From positions 1-34,340 of the forward strand of contig JACDED010000034.1 of the NCBI GenBank assembly GCA_013816615.1: DNA of 34,340 nt, written 5' to 3'. Below are positions 6,853 through 14,540 of this stretch, piece by piece; the stretch's first letter is position 1; the number at the start of each line of letters is the position of its first letter. Both the position numbers and the translations under genes were made by a program. Source of the stretch: Bacteroidota bacterium. GTDB taxonomy: Bacteria > Bacteroidota > Bacteroidia > B-17B0 > Aurantibacillaceae. The notes under the pieces were generated by a model that had not been told where the DNA came from, did not search any database, and saw only the letters and a program-made list of their open reading frames with translations.

Positions 6853-9498
6853 TTATTTTATTTTGTTCTCGTTTAAATTCTTGTAATTATCGTTAAAGAA
6901 AATTTTGTAGGCCTCTACATTTTTCTTTTTATATAATACAGGTAAATTTGTTCCTAAGATAGGATAAATTTCTACCAATTCCTTTTTTACTTCTTCTTTA
7001 AAAAGCTCGGGGTCTTTGATAAGGTTTTCGTAATAATTTACTACTTCTTTAGCATTTGCGAACGATTTTAAAACCACCAATTGTTTATTGTTACCAAATA
7101 AATTACTGGTAGAGTTAAATGTTTTTGATGAATAATAAGTGTTGTTAAATGTATTGAGTCTTATTTTAAAGCTATCCGCAATTTTAGGATCATCAGGTAA
7201 AATTGCAATTATAAAGTGTTCTGCTTCCTGGTTAACAGTAAAAGTGTCTAATTGTAATTTCCCGGGTTCTGCACTTTTAAACAACTCAGGATTTTTCTGC
7301 CTTTTGATTGAAAGTAAAATATCATTTGCTAAAGGTGTAACTTCTGATTGCGGATGCTTTACCACTAATAATTTTAAATAGAATTCAAGTGAATCAATAC
7401 CTTTTAATTTTCCTGCGCTCAAGGCTTTAATAAACTCAAATTTAGGAACGAATACATTCTTGCCAAATTTCGAAAGTCCTTCGTTTGATTGCGCGTAGGC
7501 TTGACTGTAATTGTTTTCGAGATAAGATTGATAAACAGTTGTATAAAAACCTTCTACTTCGCTTTTTTTAGAATTGGCAGAAGTTGCGTATTCAGGATTT
7601 TTTATAATGAGTGCAAATTCACTGTCCGGAAATTCATTCAATATTTTTTCTTTATAAAAGTCTGCTTTAGGCTGATTTTTTTCAGATAAATAAGTACGGT
7701 ATAAAATATAATATGTGTTTAATAAATATTTATTTTGAGGAAAACGTGTATTCAATTCTTCAAAAGTTGCTACTGCTTTTTTTGTATTGTTTAATTCTTC
7801 TTTATAGATAGATCCCATCATGTAATAAGAATAAACGATCTTTTTATTGCTCTTTTTAATAAGAGAGTCGTTTACAGGCAACCCTTTTCTATAAAAATCG
7901 CGTGTTTTATTTACATTCACTGAGGTTGTTTTTACTTGTGCAGTATCTTCTTTTTCAACCTCAACAATAAGTGCTTTATTTGATCTTCTCCAGTTATCTT
8001 CTAACTTTCTGTTACCCCATTTTTTTACGAAATCAGATACACCAAAAGCAACGGTGCTTGGATTGTAAAAATAAAACGACGCTGCTGCTGATCCCGGCCC
8101 CGCTATTTCGCTTAAACTTGGCTGATTGATAGTGCCTGGTAAGATATTGCTTTTTTCAAGTATTTCTTTTTCTTTCTCTTTTCGTGCTTCTTCTTTTTCG
8201 AGGTTAGCAATAATACGGTCAATTACCCTGTTTTGTTCATTCTCACTTAAACTCACAAAACGTTGCAAGCTATCTTCTTTATTAATAGTGCGGATGTGAC
8301 CAACCAATGTTTCTAAGGTTTTTTTGCGTGCAACTATTGTCCCATAATCAGGATGATCTTTTGAAATGGTAACAACGGCGCTGTCGTAATAGGCTTCAGC
8401 AGGCTGATAATTTGTAAGATCAAAATTTATCTCACCTAATTTTAAATACGAAAGGCCTTTTTGGTTTGGATTGTTAAGACTGGTTTGCACCGATTTTTTA
8501 TAGTAAATCATAGCTTGTGCAGCATTTCTTTCTTTTTCTTCTATTTCTCCAAGTGTATAATAAATAACATCGTAATACTCGTTATTCTTAAACTCTTTCG
8601 CCATTTTTAAAAGGTCCTTCTTTGTTCCTTCCGAGTTATTACGTTTTACATCCAACAGTTTGGCTATTTTAATTTTACTGTAAAAAACAAGCTCGTAATT
8701 TGGTTTTAGCCTAATTGTTTTTTTATAATACTCAACAGCGCGTTTATTATTTTTTTGTTGTTCGAATAATTGTGCAACAATAAAACTATACCTGGCCCTT
8801 TTTTTACGTGTAGCCATGCCTCTAAATAAACCGGTGCTTCTTGACGCTTCCATTAGTTTTGTTGCGGCTTCGGTATTTAAACCGCGACGCATAAAATAAT
8901 CGGCTTCAAGTACTGGTAATTCTTTTTTTACTTTGCGGGGAAGGTCTTTTTCGTTTTTAAGTAAACTAATAATTTGTTCGGAGCTACTTACAGATCCGAT
9001 CTCATTATTTGTTTTTATCATCCACGCCATTGCGGTGTATTTATCTTTTGATTTTGTATATGTTCTGGCAACATATTCAAAAGCTTCAAGCCCACTAAAT
9101 AATTCACGCTTGTATAAATGTGATATGCCAATATTTATCCAGTTATTATCTATCCACTTGCCGGATGCTGGGATCTCGTTACCTTTTTTATCTTTTATTG
9201 CGTGACGCTGAATGCAGGTAGATGATTTTTTGATGGCCTTATCAAATTCAGGAAATGTAGCTTTTGCTTTATCGCCGGCAGGGTAAATATAAACAGGCAG
9301 GATCTTATCGAAATTATCCTTATTGGCCTTTTCAATTTTATAAACACCTTCATCAATATTCTCGCAAGAATAATAATAGCCATTGTAACGCGCTGTCATG
9401 TTATGATAAGCGCGGCTAACAACTGTATTTTTTTTTGTGCTACAGGCAACAAAAAGTAAAACAAATGCTAATGGGTATATGAAACGTTTAATTTGCAC
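6853..9498 (-). CDS. porW: PorW/SprE-type T9SS lipoprotein with TPR repeats
   Basis: An 881-residue lipoprotein: signal with lipobox FVACS, then the N-terminal block NTVVSRAYHNMTARYNGYYY typical of SprE/PorW, followed by TPR-rich stretches (for example around 250-400 and 560-640) and a charged low-complexity segment (EKEEARKEKEKEILEK, ~445). PorW (SprE in Flavobacterium) is an outer-membrane-associated T9SS component needed for secretion and gliding. Length agrees with the family (~860-880). The start codon is GTG at 9496-9498. A bactofilin gene follows after 15 bp. Together with the three T9SS cargo proteins in this window it supports a working T9SS. Confidence 0.9.
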   Translation of the reverse strand: MQIKRFIYPLAFVLLFVACSTKKNTVVSRAYHNMTARYNGYYYSCENIDEGVYKIEKANKDNFDKILPVYIYPAGDKAKATFPEFDKAIKKSSTCIQRHAIKDKKGNEIPASGKWIDNNWINIGISHLYKRELFSGLEAFEYVARTYTKSKDKYTAMAWMIKTNNEIGSVSSSEQIISLLKNEKDLPRKVKKELPVLEADYFMRRGLNTEAATKLMEASRSTGLFRGMATRKKRARYSFIVAQLFEQQKNNKRAVEYYKKTIRLKPNYELVFYSKIKIAKLLDVKRNNSEGTKKDLLKMAKEFKNNEYYDVIYYTLGEIEEKERNAAQAMIYYKKSVQTSLNNPNQKGLSYLKLGEINFDLTNYQPAEAYYDSAVVTISKDHPDYGTIVARKKTLETLVGHIRTINKEDSLQRFVSLSENEQNRVIDRIIANLEKEEARKEKEKEILEKSNILPGTINQPSLSEIAGPGSAAASFYFYNPSTVAFGVSDFVKKWGNRKLEDNWRRSNKALIVEVEKEDTAQVKTTSVNVNKTRDFYRKGLPVNDSLIKKSNKKIVYSYYMMGSIYKEELNNTKKAVATFEELNTRFPQNKYLLNTYYILYRTYLSEKNQPKADFYKEKILNEFPDSEFALIIKNPEYATSANSKKSEVEGFYTTVYQSYLENNYSQAYAQSNEGLSKFGKNVFVPKFEFIKALSAGKLKGIDSLEFYLKLLVVKHPQSEVTPLANDILLSIKRQKNPELFKSAEPGKLQLDTFTVNQEAEHFIIAILPDDPKIADSFKIRLNTFNNTYYSSKTFNSTSNLFGNNKQLVVLKSFANAKEVVNYYENLIKDPELFKEEVKKELVEIYPILGTNLPVLYKKKNVEAYKIFFNDNYKNLNENKIK

Positions 9499-9553
9499 TA
9501 ATTTTTTATAACGCTTTAAAATGTTGTTTAGTATGTGCTTTTTAGTTAAAAAA

Positions 9554-10477
9554 TTAAACTAAAACTATGTCAAATTGTACCAGGTCAATGAATTCCTGAA
9601 CTCTTTCGTCTACATCGTTCTGAGACAGGCCAATAAGACGTTCGGTGCCAAATTTTTCAACAGTAAAGCTGGCCATAGCGCTTCCAAAAATGATAGCACG
9701 CTTCATATTATCAAAGCTAATGTCTTTGGTTTTAGCTAAATAGCCAATAAAACCACCTGCAAAGCTATCGCCGGCACCGGTTGGATCATAAACTTCCTCT
9801 AAAGGCAGAGCAGGAGCAAAGAAAACTTCTTCTTTGTTAAATAACAAGGCACCGTGCTCACCTTTTTTAATTACCAACACTTGTGGCCCCATTAATAAGA
9901 TCTTTTGCGCTGCTTTTACCAGTGAATATTCGCCGGATAATTGGCGCGCTTCAGAATCGTTAATGGTTAAAACATCAATCATAGCAATGGTTTTCTTTAA
10001 TTCATCCATTGCAATATCCATCCAAAAATTCATAGTATCTAAAACTATTAATTTAGGGCGTTTTGTCATTTGGTTGATAACACTGCGTTGCACAGCCGGA
10101 ACCAGGTTTCCTAACATTAAAAAATCACATTCTTTAGCAGATTCAGGAACTATAGGATTAAAATTTTCAAGTACATTTAGCTGAGTATCCAGGGTATCGC
10201 GTGTATTAAGATCATTATGATACTTACCGCTCCAGAAAAAAGATTTTTCACCTTTTTTGATCTGAAGGCCTTCTAAATTCACGCCCTCTTTTTTCAGGAT
10301 ATTTAGAAAATCCTTAGGAAAATCGTCGCCAACAACGGAAACAAGTGACATTTCTTTAGTAAAATAAGAAGCTGCCAACGCAATATACGACGCTGCTCCG
10401 CCAACAATTTTATCGGTTTTTCCGAAAGGGGTTTCAATAGCATCAAAAGCTACAGTACCAACAATTAATAAGCTCAT
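9554..10477 (-). CDS. PfkB-family carbohydrate/nucleoside kinase
   Basis: A 307-residue ribokinase-fold kinase. The N-terminal glycine motif (GGAASYIALAASYF, residues 26-39) and the signature DPTGAGDSFAGG at 231-242, with catalytic Asp237 in the GAGD anion hole, are intact. The NDSEARQL stretch is also typical. The substrate cannot be told from sequence; adenosine-kinase-like or sugar kinase are both possible. It ends 55 bp before porW on the same strand with no clear terminator, so it may be the first gene of the long transcript. A TATCTTTA box (one mismatch) lies upstream. Confidence 0.88.
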   Translation of the reverse strand: MSLLIVGTVAFDAIETPFGKTDKIVGGAASYIALAASYFTKEMSLVSVVGDDFPKDFLNILKKEGVNLEGLQIKKGEKSFFWSGKYHNDLNTRDTLDTQLNVLENFNPIVPESAKECDFLMLGNLVPAVQRSVINQMTKRPKLIVLDTMNFWMDIAMDELKKTIAMIDVLTINDSEARQLSGEYSLVKAAQKILLMGPQVLVIKKGEHGALLFNKEEVFFAPALPLEEVYDPTGAGDSFAGGFIGYLAKTKDISFDNMKRAIIFGSAMASFTVEKFGTERLIGLSQNDVDERVQEFIDLVQFDIVLV

Positions 10478-10508
10478 TTAATTAATTTTATTTTTTTTTG
10501 TAAAGATA

Positions 10509-10539
10509 TTGTTTATTTCATAAAACTAGTGTAAATTTG
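10509..10539 (+). promoter_or_regulatory. Consensus promoter of tRNA-Asn
   Basis: TTG at 10509-10511, a 20-bp spacer, and a perfect -7 element TAAATTTG at 10532-10539. The octamer AAACTAGT precedes the -7 box and CACCC follows it, exactly as in the initiator tRNA promoter at 23017. The expected start of transcription is ~10546, about 60 nt before the mature tRNA. Confidence 0.8.
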
Positions 10540-10604
10540 CCACCCTAATCAAGAAAAATTATCTGTTCTTACAGACAATTTAAAAGGGTTAGGCAACCAG
10601 AAAT

Positions 10605-10678
10605 TCCTTCTTAGCTCAGCTGGTTAGAGCACATGACTGTTAATCATGGGGTCCCTGGTTCGAGCCCAGGAGAGGGAG
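10605..10678 (+). tRNA. tRNA-Asn (anticodon GTT)
   Basis: Full cloverleaf: acceptor TCCTTCT (10605-10611) pairs with AGAGGGA (10671-10677) with one T-G wobble; D stem GCTC/GAGC; anticodon stem CATGA/TCATG with loop CTGTTAA, anticodon GTT at 10639-10641; T stem CCTGG/CCAGG with loop TTCGAGC. The discriminator base is G, as expected for Asn. CCA is not encoded. A promoter lies upstream and a terminator directly downstream, so it is a single-gene transcript. Confidence 0.97.
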
Positions 10679-10681
10679 CGA

Positions 10682-10709
10682 AAAGGAAAGCGAAAGCTTT
10701 CCTTTTTTT
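10682..10709 (+). terminator. Terminator of tRNA-Asn
   Basis: A 7-bp perfect stem GGAAAGC/GCTTTCC (10685-10691 and 10696-10702) closed by a GAAA tetraloop, flanked by A's before and seven T's after (10703-10709). Confidence 0.92.
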
Positions 10710-10716
10710 ATTTATA

Positions 10717-10760
10717 CCTGGGCGAGAAGTTTATCCTGAGCGAAGTCGAAGGAAGCCCAG
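10717..10760 (+). repeat. REP-like hairpin element
   Basis: The outer arms CTGGGC (10718-10723) and GCCCAG (10755-10760) enclose the sequence CCTGAGCGAAGTCGAAGG. This core resembles small intergenic repeats seen scattered in many bacterial genomes. Only one copy is in the window, so its repeat nature rests on recognition of the core and not on counting. Confidence 0.6.
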
Positions 10761-10769
10761 AAGAGGGAG
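10755..10769 (+). repeat. Partial duplicate of the tRNA-Asn 3' end
   Basis: GCCCAGAAGAGGGAG matches the tRNA-Asn 3' end at 10664-10678 in 14 of 15 bases, at an offset of 91 bp in the same orientation. It overlaps the end of the REP-like hairpin. It could be an attachment-site-like remnant or chance overlap with the repeat arm. Confidence 0.5.
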
Positions 10770-10770
10770 T

Positions 10771-10807
10771 AACAAAAACCATGCAGAAATGTCGTGGTTT
10801 TTTTGTT
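10771..10807. terminator. Hairpin with T-run before the DUF5655-like gene
   Basis: The arm AACAAAAACCATG (10771-10783) pairs with CGTGGTTTTTTTGTT (10793-10807), with one wobble. The A-rich and T-rich flanks would allow it to act in either direction. It sits 15 bp before the next start codon and probably serves as a second stop for tRNA-Asn transcripts. Confidence 0.6.
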
Positions 10808-10821
10808 ATTTAGCCTTTGTA

Positions 10822-11193
10822 ATGGCAAAGAAAACACCTTTAAATGGCCCCGAAGATTTCTTAAAAGGAAAATCAGAATATACTTTGGCCTTATACGGCC
10901 ATTTTATTTCTGAATTTGAAAAGATTGGTATTATAAAGATCGAATCTACCAAAACCATGATAGGAATTTCTAATTCAAATAAACGCATTGCCTGGGTAAC
11001 GCAATTAGGCAAGAATTTTATTCATGTTGTTTTTCCTTTTAAACAAGCGTATTCAGATAATTTATGTTTTCAAAAAGTAGCTGAGGTTCCGGGTCAAAAC
11101 CAGGTAAATCATCATTTCAGAATGTTGTACAAAGAGGATGTAAATAAGGAAGTAATAACGTTTATGAAACTGGCTTTTAAAGAAGAGAAGTAA
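10822..11193 (+). CDS. Small cytoplasmic protein, DUF5655-like
   Basis: A 123-residue protein starting at the ATG 10822 (MAKKTPLNGPEDFLKGKSEY). The open frame runs much further upstream, but only because it crosses the tRNA and terminators. The pattern DFLKGKSEYTLALYGHFISEFEKIG, then IGISNSNKRIAWVTQLGKNFIHV and a closing NHHFRMLYKEDVN resembles the DUF5655 family of small nucleic-acid- or transport-associated proteins, function unknown. No signal peptide. The identification is from memory of the family pattern and only moderately sure. Confidence 0.65.
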   Translation: MAKKTPLNGPEDFLKGKSEYTLALYGHFISEFEKIGIIKIESTKTMIGISNSNKRIAWVTQLGKNFIHVVFPFKQAYSDNLCFQKVAEVPGQNQVNHHFRMLYKEDVNKEVITFMKLAFKEEK

Positions 11194-11203
11194 ATCTTAT
11201 TTT

Positions 11204-11236
11204 TTTGGATAAAAAAATCATCGCCATCTGTATCGA
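11204..11236. repeat. Duplicated fragment of the cupin gene 3' end
   Basis: This stretch repeats the last codons of the cupin gene (12495-12528) with about 33 of 35 positions matching, allowing two single-base gaps. Read on the minus strand it still encodes DTDGDDFFI, against DTDADDFFI in the intact gene. It sits just downstream of the T9SS cargo gene, so the cargo gene is bracketed by direct copies. Likely a remnant of a duplication of the cupin locus. Confidence 0.75.
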
Positions 11237-11242
11237 AAAAAA

Positions 11243-12376
11243 TTATTGAATCACGATCCGTTTTCTTTGTAAACGATCGTTTAAGAGCAGTGTGATCAAA
11301 TATATTCCCTTTGGTTGACCTGTTAGATCTAATTCAACCAATTGTTCTTTACTCATCTTCTTTTCAATTACAAGTCTGCCAAAATTATCATAAACATTTA
11401 TGTTTTTTAGAATAGCTTTATTACTATTCACAAAAAAAATTCCAGAAGAAGGATTTGGGTATAGGATTATACTTTCGCTATCTTTTTCATCTGAATTTTT
11501 AATTCCGGTTAAAATCTGTAAAGAATCTTGTCCACAGGTAGCAAAAGAAATATCATCAATGCCAAAATCTCTGTAAGCGTCTTTTGTACCATTTACAGAT
11601 TCAATAAACAAACTAAGAGTTGTTATATTTGATGTTGCAGTATAGGCGGGAGCTATATATTGTTTCCAGATACCTGGTGTAATTGGATTTGTTGTATAAG
11701 TGCTTAATCCGTTAATTATTGTTCGTATTTTAAAAGGATAAGTAATTTGCGAATAGATACAATTTGCCCAAAAAGAGAACCTGTATGAGTTACCGGGTAC
11801 TGTGCTCACAGTTTGGCTCCAGGCAGTTTGAACACCTGTGTTAAACCCATTATCAATTACCAGGAAACGTCCGGAAGAGTTGCCAATTGTATGATCATAA
11901 ACTACGGGCCAGAGTGAGCATTTTGTATTCATGCTTAAAGTTATTACATACACGTTATCGGCACAACTATTGATTACGCCAAGTGGAAGAGAAGAGTTCA
12001 CCGTATTGGTTGTAGAAGAAAAATTACCATTTATAACTACATCTGTTATTTGATTTACAAATACAGTACACGTAGCTGTACTTATAAAAGGTTCTCCATT
12101 GCTATTAATGCCTTCGCCTGTTACGGTATAAACAGTAGTAACAGAAGGTGATACATACACGCTATCATTTGTTGATCCGTTGGCATTTACACTCCATGTA
12201 TATGAAAAAGCTCCACTAGCAATTAATAACACTGAAGTATTTGGGCAAATTGACATTCCACAAGCGCCACCTATTGTTACATTTGATGTTTGTGCTGTAA
12301 CAACTTTTTCTTCGTTCTGTGCTAACGAAGTATAGTTAATGAGTATAAAAAACAATATTGAGAAATTTACTTTCAT
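11243..12376 (-). CDS. T9SS type-A sorting domain secreted protein
   Basis: A 377-residue protein starting at ATG 12376, chosen because it puts the signal peptide (MKVNFSILFFILINYTSLAQ) at the N-terminus; a longer frame adds 21 implausible residues. After the signal come a ~70-residue Ig-like segment (CPNTSVLLIASGAFSYTWS ... VYTVTGEG) and a ~150-residue jelly-roll-like segment (VVINGNFSS ... DDISFATC) similar to carbohydrate-binding or adhesive modules. The last ~75 residues are a T9SS sorting domain (LYPNPSSGIFFVN ... GIYLITLLLN...KRIVI). Predicted cell-surface or secreted, possibly glycan-binding; no catalytic domain seen. Confidence 0.85.
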   Translation of the reverse strand: MKVNFSILFFILINYTSLAQNEEKVVTAQTSNVTIGGACGMSICPNTSVLLIASGAFSYTWSVNANGSTNDSVYVSPSVTTVYTVTGEGINSNGEPFISTATCTVFVNQITDVVINGNFSSTTNTVNSSLPLGVINSCADNVYVITLSMNTKCSLWPVVYDHTIGNSSGRFLVIDNGFNTGVQTAWSQTVSTVPGNSYRFSFWANCIYSQITYPFKIRTIINGLSTYTTNPITPGIWKQYIAPAYTATSNITTLSLFIESVNGTKDAYRDFGIDDISFATCGQDSLQILTGIKNSDEKDSESIILYPNPSSGIFFVNSNKAILKNINVYDNFGRLVIEKKMSKEQLVELDLTGQPKGIYLITLLLNDRLQRKRIVIQ

Positions 12377-12484
12377 TTTTTTTGTATAGGTGGCTAACAA
12401 AGAAAACCAATTAAAACGAAAAATGATAACACAAACCAATAAATGGTCTATTTTTCATAATAGACGGCGAATCCTACAAATTAA

Positions 12485-12844
12485 TTATTCTGTGTTTGGG
12501 ATAAAAAAATCATCGGCATCTGTATCCGGAACTATATAGATCCTGTGCCACTCTTTACCATCTAAAATTTCCCAGCTGTGCCCGGCTCCTTTCGTGTCTT
12601 TTGCAATTAAAATAATTCCGGGCTCAATAATAAACGAATCGCCATTAGTGACTTTAAATTTTAATTTGCCTTTTAAAGTTATAACAAACTGGTAACGTGG
12701 CGCCGGATGCGCAGTTAACTGGTAAGGATCAAAATCGGTTTTTATTATAAAATGATTTCCATCTATGTTAATCGATTCTGCTATTGTCCCTTCTTCAAAA
12801 GAACAATCAGTTTCGTTTATATTTATAAGTTTAAATGCTTTCAT
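12485..12844 (-). CDS. Small cupin-domain protein
   Basis: A 119-residue single-domain protein without signal peptide. A glycine- and proline-turn pattern (HPAPRYQFVITLKGKLKFKV, DSFIIEPGIILIAKDTKGAGHSWE) fits the cupin barrel, with possible metal ligands at His in TAHPAPRYQ and in GHSWE. Cupins of this size include sugar isomerase-like and sensor proteins; the ligand is unknown. Its 3' end is the source of the copy found at 11204. The T9SS gene downstream on the same strand is 108 bp away. Confidence 0.8.
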   Translation of the reverse strand: MKAFKLININETDCSFEEGTIAESINIDGNHFIIKTDFDPYQLTAHPAPRYQFVITLKGKLKFKVTNGDSFIIEPGIILIAKDTKGAGHSWEILDGKEWHRIYIVPDTDADDFFIPNTE

Positions 12845-13046
12845 AAATAAATTTTAATACTATAATAATACAAAAAAATAAGACTGTATTTGTTGAGGTA
12901 TTTATAGCCATATTTGTGAATGCAGAAATAATTCAACATTTTGGGGAAGTAACAGATTATAAAACGCTTATAAACAGTTTACGCACAACATATAAACTTT
13001 TTTTGTATGTGGCAACAGAATTGCACATTTTAAAAATTATCCTGTT

Positions 13047-13922
13047 ATGAAAACGCTTTGTTTCATCCTGCTTTTTGCTTTTGGCTGGCAATTGAGATCG
13101 CAAAATCTTGAACCAAAAATAATTACTTATAATACCCTTGTTGGAGCAATAACCGGGGGCATTGGCTCACTCATTAATAAAAAGAAAGATCAAAAATGGC
13201 ACAAAACTTTTGCAAAGGGATTTGCAATTGGTGCGGGTGGAGGAGCAATTGTTTACTCAGGAAAAAAATTAAATTCTTTAATTGCCCTAAAACAAAATCT
13301 TGCTTACGGATGGGTTTCACGCGCCGTTTTTAGCGCAGGAAACTCGATCGTAGAAAATGCCGCCGCTAATCGCGACTTTTGGAGTCAATGGCATTACGAT
13401 GTTGGTTTTATAAGATTGGAATATAAGGCCAAAGAAAATAGTTTGATACCTAGATTTATGCCATCTACTTTTGGCGGCATGTTATTTATGACTTTAAACA
13501 GTACATCATTTGATTACCGCGCCTCTTTACGCTCGGGCACTTTTACTTTTTATACAGATAAGATCCGCTACGAGCCTCGTTTGGTTGGATCAACAGCGTC
13601 TAACGGCTTCCTGTTTACCGATACGCTTACATCCGGAAAAATATTTTATGATACTTATGCGCATGAAATGGTTCATGCTTTTCAGTTTCATGAATTTTCT
13701 GGCGTCAATCATTTTTTCGATCCTCTTTATAATACTATCAGCAACAAGCATCCTAAATTTAAAAAAATAAGTAAATGGGTTTATATTGATGCAAGCTATG
13801 AGGCCATGCTCATAAATTATTTTATAGTTAATCAAGGTCCAAAAGGCAAACTATATTGTAGAAATTATCTCGAAAATGAAGCTGAGTTCTTATCAGTAAG
13901 GAAACACGCCTGCGATTATTAA
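13047..13922 (+). CDS. Secreted protein of unknown function with HEMVH motif
   Basis: A 291-residue protein with a signal peptide (to ~residue 19, LRSQN). Residues 28-75 are glycine-rich and weakly hydrophobic (LVGAITGGIGSLI, GFAIGAGGGAIVY), like glycine-zipper membrane segments. The C-terminal half carries AHEMVHAFQFHEF at 205-217, which fits the HExxH zinc-peptidase motif (H206, E207, H210). A later ENEAEF block (276-281) offers Glu as a third ligand, a gluzincin-like arrangement. I recognise no named family; peptidase activity is inference. ATG start; a downstream small secreted protein may share the transcript. Confidence 0.7.
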   Translation: MKTLCFILLFAFGWQLRSQNLEPKIITYNTLVGAITGGIGSLINKKKDQKWHKTFAKGFAIGAGGGAIVYSGKKLNSLIALKQNLAYGWVSRAVFSAGNSIVENAAANRDFWSQWHYDVGFIRLEYKAKENSLIPRFMPSTFGGMLFMTLNSTSFDYRASLRSGTFTFYTDKIRYEPRLVGSTASNGFLFTDTLTSGKIFYDTYAHEMVHAFQFHEFSGVNHFFDPLYNTISNKHPKFKKISKWVYIDASYEAMLINYFIVNQGPKGKLYCRNYLENEAEFLSVRKHACDY

Positions 13923-14009
13923 AATAGTGATAATTAATGTTAATACTACTGGCAATATAAACAATTTTGAAAACCAATGTGTTAAATTGGTTATAGCAAA
14001 TTATCCCAC

Positions 14010-14441
14010 ATGAAACTTGTCTTGATTTTTTTTAGTCTGATTATTACTATTTATTCAGTAAAAGCGCAATCTGAGTATTCTTATTCTGTTGTTCCGGCGC
14101 AAAAGATCCAAAAATTAAAACCTGGCAATTATGTTTTTAAAGAGGGTTTCGAATATATTAACTTCAGGAACATAGGTGATCAGGATATTCTATTAGAACC
14201 TGTATTTTTTTCTGAAGGGGAGTTTGGCTTAATATTACCAAGAACGCTAACTTCCGGAAGTAATTCTTTTCGACTTGTATCTGTTATAGAAACAGAAACT
14301 AATATTATTGTGAATACAAAAATAATAAAGAGTTATATAGGAACTTGTGATATGAAGGATTGTATTATTTTTTTAAAAATCCCGAAAAGCGAAAAGGAAA
14401 TTATTTTTAATGAAATTGTGGAGCAAATGAGCCTTCACTAA
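14010..14441 (+). CDS. Small exported hypothetical protein
   Basis: A 143-residue protein with a clean signal peptide (MKLVLIFFSLIITIYSVKAQ). The mature part is beta-rich (YVFKEGFEYINFRNIGDQDILLEPVFF...) with two cysteines close together in GTCDMKDC, possibly a disulphide. No family recognised. It follows the HEMVH protein by 87 bp on the same strand. Confidence 0.7.
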   Translation: MKLVLIFFSLIITIYSVKAQSEYSYSVVPAQKIQKLKPGNYVFKEGFEYINFRNIGDQDILLEPVFFSEGEFGLILPRTLTSGSNSFRLVSVIETETNIIVNTKIIKSYIGTCDMKDCIIFLKIPKSEKEIIFNEIVEQMSLH

Positions 14442-14540
14442 ATTTTTTTTAGCCTTTTTTTTAAACAAATAACGATTTTAATGTAAATAATTAGGATTTA
14501 AATTTTGATTTTTTTAATTTCAATAAACTAAAATCCTATC

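Noticed and set aside
10633-10821. An upstream extension of the DUF5655-like gene that begins inside tRNA-Asn.
   Set aside because: It crosses the tRNA, its terminator and a repeat, and the extra residues are low-quality. The ATG at 10822 gives a normal domain start.
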